Source: JAQGMJ01 sp036271855 (GTDB lineage: Bacteria > Pseudomonadota > Gammaproteobacteria > Burkholderiales > JAEUOS01). Taken from it: DNA of 27,550 bases. The notes beneath the pieces were generated by a model. The model saw only the letters and a program-made list of their open reading frames with translations, made no database searches and was not told where the DNA came from. Both the position numbers and the translations under genes were made by a program. Of this stretch, positions 17,182 through 25,269 are shown piece by piece. The first letter of the stretch is position 1. Each line of letters opens with the position of its first letter. The stretch is from assembly GCA_036271855.1 (NCBI GenBank), contig DATAZV010000510.1, forward strand, positions 1-27,550, in the 5' to 3' direction.

Positions 17182-19209
17182 CTACTTGGCGGACAAACCG
17201 GGGCCGGCTGCAAGCGTCGGCGGTGCGTTCTCCAGCCAGGGCAAAAACCGGCTGGCATAGTAGTCGCTCCCCGCCAGGCTCAAGTGGTGGGAATCGCGAT
17301 AGAACGACATGGTGTCGTCCGGCATGCGGCACTCCCGCCCCGGGCACAGCCAGTCGAGCGGGTCGTAAATCCGCATGCCGGGATGCCGGGCATGCATCCG
17401 GCCCACCATGGCGCGCAATTGCGATTGCCGCGCCAGCACTTCCTCGCGGCTCAACCGGCACCTGAAGGCCGCCGCACGCCGCACGCAATCATAGGCAAAG
17501 AAGGGCAATTCCGGGGTGTCGACCAGCAACACCAGCGACTTGCCGCCGCGCTCGAGGATGGATATTGTATTTTCCAGGCCGCGTTCGAACAATTCCATCG
17601 GCGCACCGCGCTCGCCGGCCGGCCCGGCAATGGTGACCACGCGCGGCCTGGCCGCAGAGGTATGGTCGGCCGCATAGGAAGGAAGCAGCGTGTTGCCCCA
17701 GAAGGAAAGCACCACCAGCTTGATCTGCGGATGCGCGAGCAGCCAGCGTGTCGCCCTTTCGCTGCGCTGCTGGCATTGCGTGACCTCGGCCACCAGGCTG
17801 ACGCCGTTCAGCGGCGGGCAACTGGTACTGGCCGCCAATACCCAGCCATGCGCATGGTCGAGTTGCGCAATCCCGGGAAACTTGTCGTCGGCATGGCTAT
17901 CGCCGAACAGGGCGCGGGTGAGCGGCTCCTGCGCCGACCTCGCGCAGACGTTCAGCGGCAGCGCCTGGTCCTGCAGGGAATCCGGGCAGGGCAGCAGCGG
18001 AAATCTGGGCGCAGCCTTGCCGGCAACGGTCGATGTGTACGCCGCATTCATCCCCTGCGCGATGACTGACAGGCCGTAGCCGACGCAGCCGGCCAGCGCC
18101 ATGCCGGCGCACAGCAGCGCGCAATTCGCGGCCCGCCCGAACCCGCCGAAACGCATCGGCCGCTCGATTATCCGCCAGGTGATCCAGGCCAGGACGAACG
18201 CCAGCAAAACCGCCCCCAGGCGCAATTCCAGGGAGGGTGTCTGCCCGTTCAAAATGCGCGCGAATGAAAGAATCGGCCAGTGCCAGAGGTAAAGCGGATA
18301 GCTGATCAGGCCGACCCAGACCAGCACCGGCTGCGACAGGAACTTGCGGTTGATCCAGGCGCCGGGCGCCGAGATCAGCAATCCCGCACCCACCACCGGA
18401 AGCAGGGCCCACCAGCCGGGGAACTGTGATTGCTGATTCAACAACACCACGCCCAGCCCCATCAACAGCAGCCCGGCCACCGATCTCGACTCCGCGCTTC
18501 CTGGCCACGCGGGTGCGCCGCGCGCCTGCAGGTGGGCCAGCAGCGCGCCGGCCATCAATTCCCAGCCGCGCGACAGCGGCGAGTAGAAAGCGGCCACCGG
18601 GTGGCTGGCCACGGTCGCCACGTTAAGCAGGAAAGAAGCAGCCGCCAGCGCACCAGCGACGGCGGCAAAAGACCAGCGCCGGCGCCACAGGAAAGCCAGC
18701 AGCAGGGGCCAGACGATATAGAACTGTTCTTCGATGCCTAGCGACCAGAGATGCAACAGCGGCTTGGTGGCGGCGGCAACGTCGAAATAGCCAGCCTCGC
18801 CCCACAGCGCAAGATTCGAAACAAAGGCGGCGCCGGCGGCGGCCTGCCAGCCCAGGCGCGCATTTTCCGCCGGCAGCAACACCAGCCAGCCGGCCACGAG
18901 ACAGGTGAACAGCACCAGCGCCAGCGCGGGAAAAATGCGCAGGACACGCCTTGTGTAGAACCGTGAGAAGCTGAAGCTCCCCTGCGCCAGCTCGCGGCGG
19001 ATGATGCCGCTGATCAAATAGCCGGAAATGACGAAAAATATATCGACGCCGCAAAAGCCGCCGCCCAGCCATTCGGGCACGGCATGAAAGCCGACCACGC
19101 AGAGGACGGCGACGGCGCGCAAACCGTCGATGTCGGCGCGATAGCCTGGTTCCGGTATTCGCGTCATGCCCGGGATGGAAGCCAGATCGTTGTTCTTGAA
19201 CCAGGTCAT
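17182..19209 (-). CDS. OafA/YrhL-type membrane acyltransferase fused to an SGNH domain
   Basis: The 675-residue protein has an N-terminal acyltransferase-3 membrane domain: YRADIDGLRAVAVL, catalytic-type His42 in VVGFHA, GGGFCGVDIFFVISGYLIS, FYTRRVLRIFPAL and about ten membrane helices up to about residue 388. It is followed by a periplasmic SGNH hydrolase-like domain with the block I motif FGDSHAD (Ser438) and block V DSHHLS near the C-terminus (Asp639, His642). Fused proteins of this kind O-acetylate lipopolysaccharide, peptidoglycan or other surface glycans. The exact target is unknown. The start is uncertain among 19287, 19209 and 19167; none has a clear ribosome site. The gene lies upstream of the efflux adaptor on the same strand and is divergent from the iclR-type gene. 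Confidence 0.9.
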   Translation of the reverse strand: MTWFKNNDLASIPGMTRIPEPGYRADIDGLRAVAVLCVVGFHAVPEWLGGGFCGVDIFFVISGYLISGIIRRELAQGSFSFSRFYTRRVLRIFPALALVLFTCLVAGWLVLLPAENARLGWQAAAGAAFVSNLALWGEAGYFDVAAATKPLLHLWSLGIEEQFYIVWPLLLAFLWRRRWSFAAVAGALAAASFLLNVATVASHPVAAFYSPLSRGWELMAGALLAHLQARGAPAWPGSAESRSVAGLLLMGLGVVLLNQQSQFPGWWALLPVVGAGLLISAPGAWINRKFLSQPVLVWVGLISYPLYLWHWPILSFARILNGQTPSLELRLGAVLLAFVLAWITWRIIERPMRFGGFGRAANCALLCAGMALAGCVGYGLSVIAQGMNAAYTSTVAGKAAPRFPLLPCPDSLQDQALPLNVCARSAQEPLTRALFGDSHADDKFPGIAQLDHAHGWVLAASTSCPPLNGVSLVAEVTQCQQRSERATRWLLAHPQIKLVVLSFWGNTLLPSYAADHTSAARPRVVTIAGPAGERGAPMELFERGLENTISILERGGKSLVLLVDTPELPFFAYDCVRRAAAFRCRLSREEVLARQSQLRAMVGRMHARHPGMRIYDPLDWLCPGRECRMPDDTMSFYRDSHHLSLAGSDYYASRFLPWLENAPPTLAAGPGLSAK

Positions 19210-19346
19210 GCCGTTTTTCAGTTGCCTAAAAATAGCTCTTCGCCGCCAGCCCGCTGCGTCTTGGCTCGGGCGCCTCTCCTCGACCATACTTTACGGCATT
19301 ACGGCAACGGCGCCCGGGGCGCCGGTGAGCCAGGGGCGAATCCGGG

Positions 19347-19367
19347 TAAAATTTCACCATATGAAAT
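19347..19367 (+). promoter_or_regulatory. candidate promoter -10 and palindromic operator of the IclR-type gene
   Basis: TAAAAT at 19347-19352 looks like a -10 box; I find only a weak -35. Overlapping it is a perfect inverted repeat, ATTTCA (19351-19356) and TGAAAT (19362-19367) with five bases between. IclR-family regulators usually bind such palindromes and often control their own gene, so autoregulation is inferred. Confidence 0.5.
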
Positions 19368-19399
19368 CCGCTCCTAGCGCAATGCGCGGCCAGCCGTGA
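19361..19399 (+). other. possible 12-codon leader frame overlapping the IclR-type gene start
   Basis: An ATG nine bases after the -10-like box opens the frame MKSAPSAMRGQP, which stops with the TGA that overlaps the GTG start of the next gene as GTGA. If transcription begins near 19359-19361, this frame would be almost leaderless. It may couple translation to the regulator gene, which lacks a visible ribosome site. This rests on layout only. Confidence 0.3.
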
Positions 19400-20160
19400 A
19401 CGAAGAAGCGAAAACGCCGATCCAGGTGATCGACCGCATGATGCAGTTGATCGATGCGCTCACCGCAACGCCAGACCCCGCCAGCCTGAAGTCGCTGGCC
19501 GCCGCCACCGGCCTGCACCCCTCGACCGCGCACCGCATTCTCAACGTGATGGTGCAAAACGGCTTTGCCGACCGCGGCGAGGGCGGCAGCTACGCCCTCG
19601 GGATGCGCTTTCTCGAACTCGGCAACATCGTGCGCTCGCGCCTCTCGGTGCGCGACATCGCCCTGCCCTATATGCGCGAACTGGCCGCGGCCACCGGCGA
19701 GACCGTCAACCTGTCGGTACGCCAGGGCGACGAGATCATTTACGTCGAGCGCACCGCGGAAAACCGCTCCATGATGCGGGTGGTGCAGGTGATCGGCGCA
19801 CGCGCGCCGCTGCACATCACCGCCGCCGGCAAGCTCTACCTGGCGCGCGACGAAGCCGAATCGGTAAAGGCCTACGCCGAGCGCACCGGCCTGAAGGCGT
19901 ATACCCCGCACAGCCTGAAATCGCTCACCGCACTCAACCGCGAACTGACCGACGTGCGCAAGCAGGGCTATGCGCTGGACCAGGAAGAAGCGGAAATCGG
20001 CGTGCGCTGCATCGCCGCCGGAGTCTGGGACGATGCCGGCCAGTTGATTGCGGGGTTGTCGGTTTCCGCCCCCGCGGAGCGCCAGAAATCGGATGCCTGG
20101 ACCCCTCTGATCCAGGAAACCGCGGCGCGCATCTCGCGCTCCCTGGGCCACGCGGCTTAA
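19396..20160 (+). CDS. IclR-family transcriptional regulator
   Basis: The 254-residue protein has an N-terminal winged helix-turn-helix (about 8-65; SLKSLAAATGLHPSTAHRIL is the recognition part) and an IclR effector domain with SVRQGDEIIYVERTA, the ligand-pocket region GARAPLHITAAGKLYLA, and GYALDQEEAEIGVRCIAAGV. IclR members respond to small carboxylic acids and control catabolic genes. The target here is unclear: the divergent acyltransferase and the gene itself are the closest. The start is a GTG at 19396; the reading frame has no better start. It is convergent with the PbpG-type gene, 12 bases away. Confidence 0.92.
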   Translation: MNEEAKTPIQVIDRMMQLIDALTATPDPASLKSLAAATGLHPSTAHRILNVMVQNGFADRGEGGSYALGMRFLELGNIVRSRLSVRDIALPYMRELAAATGETVNLSVRQGDEIIYVERTAENRSMMRVVQVIGARAPLHITAAGKLYLARDEAESVKAYAERTGLKAYTPHSLKSLTALNRELTDVRKQGYALDQEEAEIGVRCIAAGVWDDAGQLIAGLSVSAPAERQKSDAWTPLIQETAARISRSLGHAA

Positions 20161-20172
20161 GGCCGCGGGCGT

Positions 20173-21096
20173 TCAGCCGCCGGCAGCCTCGCCGGTGGCG
20201 CTCACGTGCCCGGCCTGCCCTGCCTGCGAAGTCAGCCATTTGCGGATGCGGTTGGCGTCGCCGATGCGCGTGAGGCGGCCGTAGGAGTCCAGCAGCACGA
20301 TGGTCAGGGGGCGGCCCTCGATGCGCGCCTGCATCACCAGGCAGCGCCCGGCTTCGTTGATGAAACCGGTCTTCGACAGCACGATGTCCCAGGACTCGCT
20401 GCCGACCAGGCGGTTGGTGTTGTGGAACGCCACCACCCGCCCCAGCACTTCCATCTCCCGCGAAGAGGTGGTGGTGTACTCGCGGATCAGCGCATAGCGC
20501 TCGCTGGCACGCACCAGCTTGACCAGGTCGGAAGCGGTGGAAACGTTGCTGCTGGAAAGGCCGGTGGGCTCGATGAAATGGGTGTTGGCCATGCCCAGGG
20601 CTTTGGCCTTCTGGTTCATCAGCAGCACGAAAGCCTGCATGCCGTCCGGATAGGTGCGCGCCAGCGCATGGGCGGCGCGGTTCTCGGAAGCCATCAAAGC
20701 CAGTTGCAGCAATTGCGTGCGGGTCAGCTCGGCGCCGACGCGCAGGCGCGAGCGGCTGTTCTTTTCGGTGTCGACATCGGCGTCGGTGATCTTTACCAGT
20801 TGCTGCATCGGCAATTGCGCGTCCAGCAGCACCTGCGCGGTCATCAGCTTGGTGATGGAGGCGATCGGACGGACTTCGTCGATGTTCTTGGCGAACACCG
20901 GCTGGCCGGTGCTCTGGTCGACCACCAGGGCGATGTTCGATTGCAGGTTGAGGTCGCCGCTCTCGGCAGCGACGTGGCGCAGATGCGCGCGCACGTGGTG
21001 CTTGTGCTTGGCCGAACCGGTTGCCGCAAGCGCACCGGCACCCGGCGCCAGCAAGCCAAGGGCAAACAAAGACAAGGTCATCCAGCGCAGTAGCAT
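20173..21096 (-). CDS. pbpG: D-alanyl-D-alanine endopeptidase, PbpG (PBP7/8) type
   Basis: The 307-residue protein has a signal peptide (hydrophobic LSLFALGLLAPGAGALAA after MLLRWMT) and the three motifs of a low-mass penicillin-binding protein: SITK (80-83, nucleophile Ser80), SEN (137-139) and KTG (242-244). Together with the length and the motif order this fits periplasmic endopeptidases of the PBP7 type, which cut cross-links in peptidoglycan. A carboxypeptidase of the DacA type is less likely because the long C-terminal anchor domain is absent. I chose the ATG at 21096, where the signal peptide begins, rather than the upstream one at 21168. The mature N-terminus has an unusual cluster of His and Lys (KHKHHVRAHLRH). 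Confidence 0.9.
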   Translation of the reverse strand: MLLRWMTLSLFALGLLAPGAGALAATGSAKHKHHVRAHLRHVAAESGDLNLQSNIALVVDQSTGQPVFAKNIDEVRPIASITKLMTAQVLLDAQLPMQQLVKITDADVDTEKNSRSRLRVGAELTRTQLLQLALMASENRAAHALARTYPDGMQAFVLLMNQKAKALGMANTHFIEPTGLSSSNVSTASDLVKLVRASERYALIREYTTTSSREMEVLGRVVAFHNTNRLVGSESWDIVLSKTGFINEAGRCLVMQARIEGRPLTIVLLDSYGRLTRIGDANRIRKWLTSQAGQAGHVSATGEAAGG

Positions 21097-21391
21097 GGTG
21101 CGCACTCGCAAATCAAGTTGCCGCCATTTTAGTGCAGGGCAGGAATAATTCAAGAGAATTAACGACATATGACACCAATTTCATGTTTCTTCGAGAAAAT
21201 ATCTGAAGAAGCGGCAAATTGTCCCAAATTCATGGCACATTGCTTTGATCGGCCTGAAAATACGCCCGAGAGCAGCAAGCGGCAGAGTGGGCCCTGCGGC
21301 CCAGATTACGCAAGACATGCGGCTTTAAAGGACCCTTCGGGCTGTGTAAAACCGTGCTTTTTAATGGATAACAGCACAGGCAAACAAATAA
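21097..21391. other. gene-free stretch between two minus-strand genes
   Basis: No supported gene lies here. It should hold the promoter of pbpG and the 3' end of the EamA-type transcript. A hairpin (TGGGCC at 21288-21293 and GGCCCA at 21298-21303) is visible but has no T-tract. Base composition is more A/T-rich than the neighbouring genes. Confidence 0.4.
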
Positions 21392-22309
21392 TCAGGACTT
21401 TCCCTGCTCCGCGCGCCCGACGGCAGGTCCCGCGGACCGCGGCCACACCAGCACCACGCCCAGCGCGCTGACAATGCATGCCAGCGCGATCCAGTCGCTC
21501 AGGGTCGGCTTTTCGCCCAGGAAAATCATGCCCGTGAGCACACCCACCACCGGTACGATCAGGCTGGCGATGCCGGCGACGCTGGCGGGCACCATGTTGA
21601 CCAGCTTGTAAAAGGCCCAGTAGCAGACCACCCCCGCCACCAGCACGTTGTAGACGATCGCCAGCCATGCCACGCCCGACATCGGCGGCGGCAGCGCGCT
21701 CTCGAAGGCCAGCGCCAGCGCGGCAGTGGGAAAGCCGCCGACCACCATCATCCACGCCGTCTGCACCGTCGGCGGCAGGCCGAAGGGCCTCTTCTTGATC
21801 AATGCCACGCCCACTGCCCAGCTGACGGCCGCCCCCAGCATGCACAGGGTGCCGACCGGGGAGCGCAGCACCGCGCCCATGTCCTCGCCAATCAACAGCA
21901 CCACGCCGCTCATGCCCAGCAGGATGCCCAGGCCGTTTTGCAGATCCAGTTTTTCCTTCAGCCAGGTGACCGAGAGGATCACCAGCCACAGAGGCATGGT
22001 GTAGGCCAGCATGGAAGCACGGCCGGCCGGCAGGTTGAGGATGCCGTAGCCCGAAAACGCGTTCCAGCCGGCGATCGACAGCAGGCCGACCAGGCCCAGG
22101 CGCAGCCAGTCCTTGCGCGGCACCGCCAGAGGGGTGCCGGAGGCGCGCGCCACCAGCAGCAGGCCGATTGCCCCGCCCCAGGCGCAGACGGTGCGGAACC
22201 AGAACACCGGCGCCTCGCGCACCGCGATTTTCAGGATCGGCCAGTTGCCCCCCCAAAACAATGCCAAAATCAGCAGCAACAACAGGGCCGTGCGGGGAAT
22301 CTGTTTCAA
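21392..22309 (-). CDS. EamA/DMT-family transporter (first of two)
   Basis: A 305-residue integral membrane protein with about ten hydrophobic segments arranged as two EamA repeats: FWGGNWPILKIAVREAPV in the first and YNVLVAGVVCYWAFYKLVN with VPVVGVLTGMIFLGEKPTL in the second. Members move small metabolites such as amino acids or nucleosides outward. The substrate is unknown. The start is inferred as a TTG at 22309, with a G-rich stretch upstream (minus strand) and homology beginning a few residues later; the open frame to 22540 looks like non-coding shadow. The ankyrin gene starts 170 bases away in the opposite direction. Confidence 0.82.
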   Translation of the reverse strand: MKQIPRTALLLLLILALFWGGNWPILKIAVREAPVFWFRTVCAWGGAIGLLLVARASGTPLAVPRKDWLRLGLVGLLSIAGWNAFSGYGILNLPAGRASMLAYTMPLWLVILSVTWLKEKLDLQNGLGILLGMSGVVLLIGEDMGAVLRSPVGTLCMLGAAVSWAVGVALIKKRPFGLPPTVQTAWMMVVGGFPTAALALAFESALPPPMSGVAWLAIVYNVLVAGVVCYWAFYKLVNMVPASVAGIASLIVPVVGVLTGMIFLGEKPTLSDWIALACIVSALGVVLVWPRSAGPAVGRAEQGKS

Positions 22310-22464
22310 GTCCGGCCCCCGGAAAAGCCGGCCCCGCCACCGTCCGGGGCTTGCCAAGGTCGCCCGCCCGCAGGAGAATGGCGCCAGTGCACGGTCGCCG
22401 TCACCATATCCACACCAATATCCGGCGGCGTTGCGGCACTCGGGCGGTACGGTGGCATCGTCCT

Positions 22465-22472
22465 TGGGAGAG
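22465..22472 (+). promoter_or_regulatory. ribosome binding site that decides a TTG start
   Basis: TGGGAGAG at 22465-22472 matches a Shine-Dalgarno sequence and lies about six to eight bases before the TTG at 22479. It supports this non-ATG start for the ankyrin membrane protein. Confidence 0.5.
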
Positions 22473-22478
22473 AACCAA

Positions 22479-23168
22479 TTGAATCTGAAGATCAGCAGAA
22501 AAGAATGGATTCTGATGGTGATGGTGGCGATCATCGCCATCCTCGCGAACCTGCCGGAAAGTATGCTGCAAGGGTGGGGGCTCTCCGTCCATTATCTGGT
22601 GATCACGCTGGCGGCGGTGGTGTTCATCGCCCTGCTGCTCTACCTGCGCTTCACGTTCTTCCTGATCATCACGCTGCTGGTGATCGGCGCCAACCTGCCG
22701 GGCCAATTCGCCTCGGCGTTGAACATCTCCAAGGTGCCGCTGATCCTGGCGCTGGCGCTGATGGTCGGCATCTCGCTGATCAACCACATCGTGCGCCTGC
22801 TGCCTTCCGGCCTGGAAAAGGATAACAGCAAGGAAGCGCAGAAGGCCCTATTTTACGCCGTCGAAAAGGGCAATATGGTGTATGCCCAGAAGCTGCTCAA
22901 CATGAATCTCGACCCCAACGTGAAAGGTCCGGGCGGCTACACCCCGCTGATGTATTCCGCCGCCCGCGGCCACGCCGGCCTGGCCGAGTTGTTCCTGCGC
23001 AACGGCGCCGACACCACGCTGGTCAACGACGAGGGCGACTCCGCCGTCGACCTGGCCCTGCGTTTCGGCCATTCCCCGGTGGCGGACGCGCTCAAGCAGG
23101 CGCGCATGCAGCAGATGGCGATGAAGGGCAGCAAATCCACCGAGCAGGGCGCCTTCGCCAACGCCTGA
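22479..23168 (+). CDS. membrane-anchored ankyrin-repeat protein
   Basis: The 229-residue protein combines three or four hydrophobic segments (about 10-26, 37-56, 57-73 and 86-105) with a C-terminal soluble part of ankyrin type. One typical repeat is seen at 152-183 (GGYTPLMYSAARGHAGLAE, LFLRNGADT), with divergent ones before it (about 118-151) and after it (about 185-207). The tail is hydrophilic and low in complexity. The soluble part should face the cytoplasm if the helix count is four. Ankyrin repeats bind proteins, but no partner is evident. Start TTG at 22479, supported by a ribosome site. I do not recognise a named family; function unknown. Confidence 0.8.
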   Translation: MNLKISRKEWILMVMVAIIAILANLPESMLQGWGLSVHYLVITLAAVVFIALLLYLRFTFFLIITLLVIGANLPGQFASALNISKVPLILALALMVGISLINHIVRLLPSGLEKDNSKEAQKALFYAVEKGNMVYAQKLLNMNLDPNVKGPGGYTPLMYSAARGHAGLAELFLRNGADTTLVNDEGDSAVDLALRFGHSPVADALKQARMQQMAMKGSKSTEQGAFANA

Positions 23169-23194
23169 GCAGGCCGGGGCCGCGCGCAGTGCGG

Positions 23195-23899
23195 CTATTC
23201 CAGAAATACCGCGAAATCGGACACCGCCGCCCGCTCGGTCTTGAGCTGGTTGGCGATCACGCTCTTGTCCTCGTGGCCAAGCGCCATGCCGCACACCACC
23301 GCCTCGTTCTCCGGCAGCTGCAGGTGCTCTGCGATGATGCGATGGTAGGTGGCGAAGGCCTGCTGCGGGCAGCTGTCCAGCCCGCGGCCGCGCGCGGCGA
23401 TCATGATGTTCTCGATGAACATGCCGTAGTCCAGCCAGGAACCCTGCTCCAGGCGCCGGTCGATGGTGAAGATCATGCCCACCGGGGCGCCGAAAAATTC
23501 GTAGTTGCGGCCGTGCTGCTGGTGCATCTTGTCGTAGTCGGTCTTGCCGATGCCCAGCAGGCCGTATAAATCCCAGCCGAGCTTGCGCCGCCGCGCCAGG
23601 TAGGGCTCGAACCACTGGCGCGGGTAGTAGAAATATTCCTGGTCGTGCAGTGGCGGCTCGCTGCGCTTTTTGCGCGCGTAGTCCTCGTCGTGGGCGGCGA
23701 GGATTTTCGCGCTCAAAGCCAGCTTGGGCGCGCCGCCGAGCACGTAGACCTTCCACGGCTGGATGTTGGTGCCCGAGGGCGCGCGCCCGGCCGCATGCAG
23801 CATGGCCTCGATCTCCGCACGCGGCACCGGTGTCGGCAAAAAGCCGCGCACCGAGCGGCGGCTGAGCAAGGCGTGGTCGACGATTTCGGATTGGTTCAT
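23195..23899 (-). CDS. nitroreductase-family FMN-dependent oxidoreductase
   Basis: The 234-residue protein begins with the family motif RRSVRGFLPTPVPRAEI (14-30) and continues with AAGRAPSGTNIQPWKVYVL (36-54), the FMN-binding start of NfsB-like proteins, then GLDSCPQQAFATYH and the C-terminal GMALGHEDKSV. Members reduce nitro compounds, quinones or flavins with NAD(P)H. The true substrate is unknown. Its ATG overlaps the thioesterase stop as ATGA, so the two are translated together. The end faces the ankyrin gene, 26 bases away. Confidence 0.9.
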   Translation of the reverse strand: MNQSEIVDHALLSRRSVRGFLPTPVPRAEIEAMLHAAGRAPSGTNIQPWKVYVLGGAPKLALSAKILAAHDEDYARKKRSEPPLHDQEYFYYPRQWFEPYLARRRKLGWDLYGLLGIGKTDYDKMHQQHGRNYEFFGAPVGMIFTIDRRLEQGSWLDYGMFIENIMIAARGRGLDSCPQQAFATYHRIIAEHLQLPENEAVVCGMALGHEDKSVIANQLKTERAAVSDFAVFLE

Positions 23900-24369
23900 G
23901 GGTTGCCGTTTTCCATCAGCAAGGGTTGCAGGGCGGCGCGCAGCGGCGCCGGCAGCGGTACCGGGCGGCGCGTTTGCGCATCGACATAGACATGGACGAA
24001 ATGCCCGTGGGCGGCGCTTGCCGTTTCTTCGCCGCGAAACACCGCCACTTCATAGCGCACGCTGGAGCCGCCCAGGCGGGTCACGCGCAAGCCGGCCTGC
24101 ACCACGTCCGGATAGGCGATCGACGAAAAGTAATGGCAGCCGGTTTCCACCACCAGGCCGATCACCGGGCTCTTGCCGATTTCGAGCACGCCTTGTTCGA
24201 TCAGGTAGGCATTCACCACGGTATCGAAAAACGCGTAGTAGACGACGTTGTTGATATGGCCGTAGGCGTCGTTGTCGGACCAGCGCGTGGTGATCGTCAG
24301 CAGGTGCGGGAAGCCGCTTTTTTCCACCGGCCTGGGCCGGCGCTCCTTCGGTTCGCTCGCGGAAGTCAT
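23896..24369 (-). CDS. acyl-CoA thioesterase, 4-hydroxybenzoyl-CoA (hotdog) family
   Basis: The 157-residue protein is a single hotdog domain. The signature TRWSDNDAYGHINNVVYYAFFDTV (residues 28-51, Asp34 as the likely catalytic acid) is typical of the YbgC/FcbC group, and ETGCHYFSSIAYPDVVQAGLRVTRLG follows. Such enzymes cleave acyl- or aryl-CoA thioesters in the cytoplasm. About 20 residues of basic, low-complexity sequence precede the domain. It starts nine bases after the EamA gene and overlaps the nitroreductase start, so it is the middle gene of a three-gene operon. Substrate unknown. Confidence 0.9.
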   Translation of the reverse strand: MTSASEPKERRPRPVEKSGFPHLLTITTRWSDNDAYGHINNVVYYAFFDTVVNAYLIEQGVLEIGKSPVIGLVVETGCHYFSSIAYPDVVQAGLRVTRLGGSSVRYEVAVFRGEETASAAHGHFVHVYVDAQTRRPVPLPAPLRAALQPLLMENGNP

Positions 24370-24378
24370 GCGCCCATT

Positions 24379-25269
24379 CTACTTCGGCGTTCGCACCACC
24401 AGCGCCACGCCCACCGCCGCCACCGCCATGCCGAGGATAGCCAGCAGCCCCAGGTGCTCGTCGAACAGCGCATAGGCGATCAGCGCCGTCACCGGCGGCA
24501 CCAGGTACATCAGGCTGGAGACCAGGGTGGCCGCGCCTTTGCGCAACAGCAGCATCAGCAGCGAGGTGGCGCCGAAAGAAAGCACGAACACCAGCCACAA
24601 CAGCGCGAAGACGAAGGGCCCGTTCCACACCACCTCGCGGGTCTCGAAGGCCAGCGACAGCGGCAGCAATACCAGGGCGGCGGCGGCGAATTGCACCACC
24701 GACTGCGTGCGCAGGTCTTCGCCGCCGCAGTATTTGCGCTGGTACAGGGTGCCCAGGGTGATCGACACTAACGCGGTGCTTGTGCATGCCACTGCTTCCC
24801 AGCCGAAGCCGGACAAGCCCACCTTGTTCGATACCACCAGCACCACGCCGGCGAATCCCAGCCCCAATCCAGCCCACTGGCGCGCGCGCAAACGCTCGCC
24901 GGCGAACACGCCGATGACACCGGTCAGCAGCGGCTGCATGCCGACGATCAGCGAAGACAGCCCCGCCGGCATATGCAGCGAGATGCCGACGAACACGCCG
25001 CCGAGATAACCTGCCTGCATCAGCACGCCGGCCACCGCGACATGCCATATGCGGATGCCGCGCGGCCAGGGCGCGCGGGTGAGCCAGGCCAGCGGCGCCA
25101 TCAGCGCCACCACCACCAAGTAGCGCCAGAGCAGGAATTTCAGCGGCGGCGCGTAAGGCAGGCCCAGTTTGGCGCCGATGAAGCCGGTGGCCCAGAGCAG
25201 GACGAACACGGCGGGCATGGCGCGCAGCGCCAGGGAAGGCGGCGCAGCGGAAGAAGGGGCAGTACTCAT
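24379..25269 (-). CDS. EamA/DMT-family transporter (second of two)
   Basis: A 296-residue membrane protein with ten hydrophobic segments. Each half begins with an EamA-like pattern: VFVLLWATGFIGAKLGLPYA in the first and SSLMYLVPPVTALIAYALF with DEHLGLLAILGMA in the second. It is clearly different in sequence from the EamA protein at 21392-22309, so it is not a recent duplicate. It is the first gene of the operon with the thioesterase and nitroreductase. It probably exports a small metabolite; which one is unknown. The ATG at 25269 gives a short polar N-terminus before the first helix. Confidence 0.9.
   Translation of the reverse strand: MSTAPSSAAPPSLALRAMPAVFVLLWATGFIGAKLGLPYAPPLKFLLWRYLVVVALMAPLAWLTRAPWPRGIRIWHVAVAGVLMQAGYLGGVFVGISLHMPAGLSSLIVGMQPLLTGVIGVFAGERLRARQWAGLGLGFAGVVLVVSNKVGLSGFGWEAVACTSTALVSITLGTLYQRKYCGGEDLRTQSVVQFAAAALVLLPLSLAFETREVVWNGPFVFALLWLVFVLSFGATSLLMLLLRKGAATLVSSLMYLVPPVTALIAYALFDEHLGLLAILGMAVAAVGVALVVRTPK

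Noticed and set aside
21169..21471. Plus-strand frame of 100 codons after pbpG
   Set aside because: It runs into the 3' end of the EamA gene on the other strand, has no good start signal and no motif.
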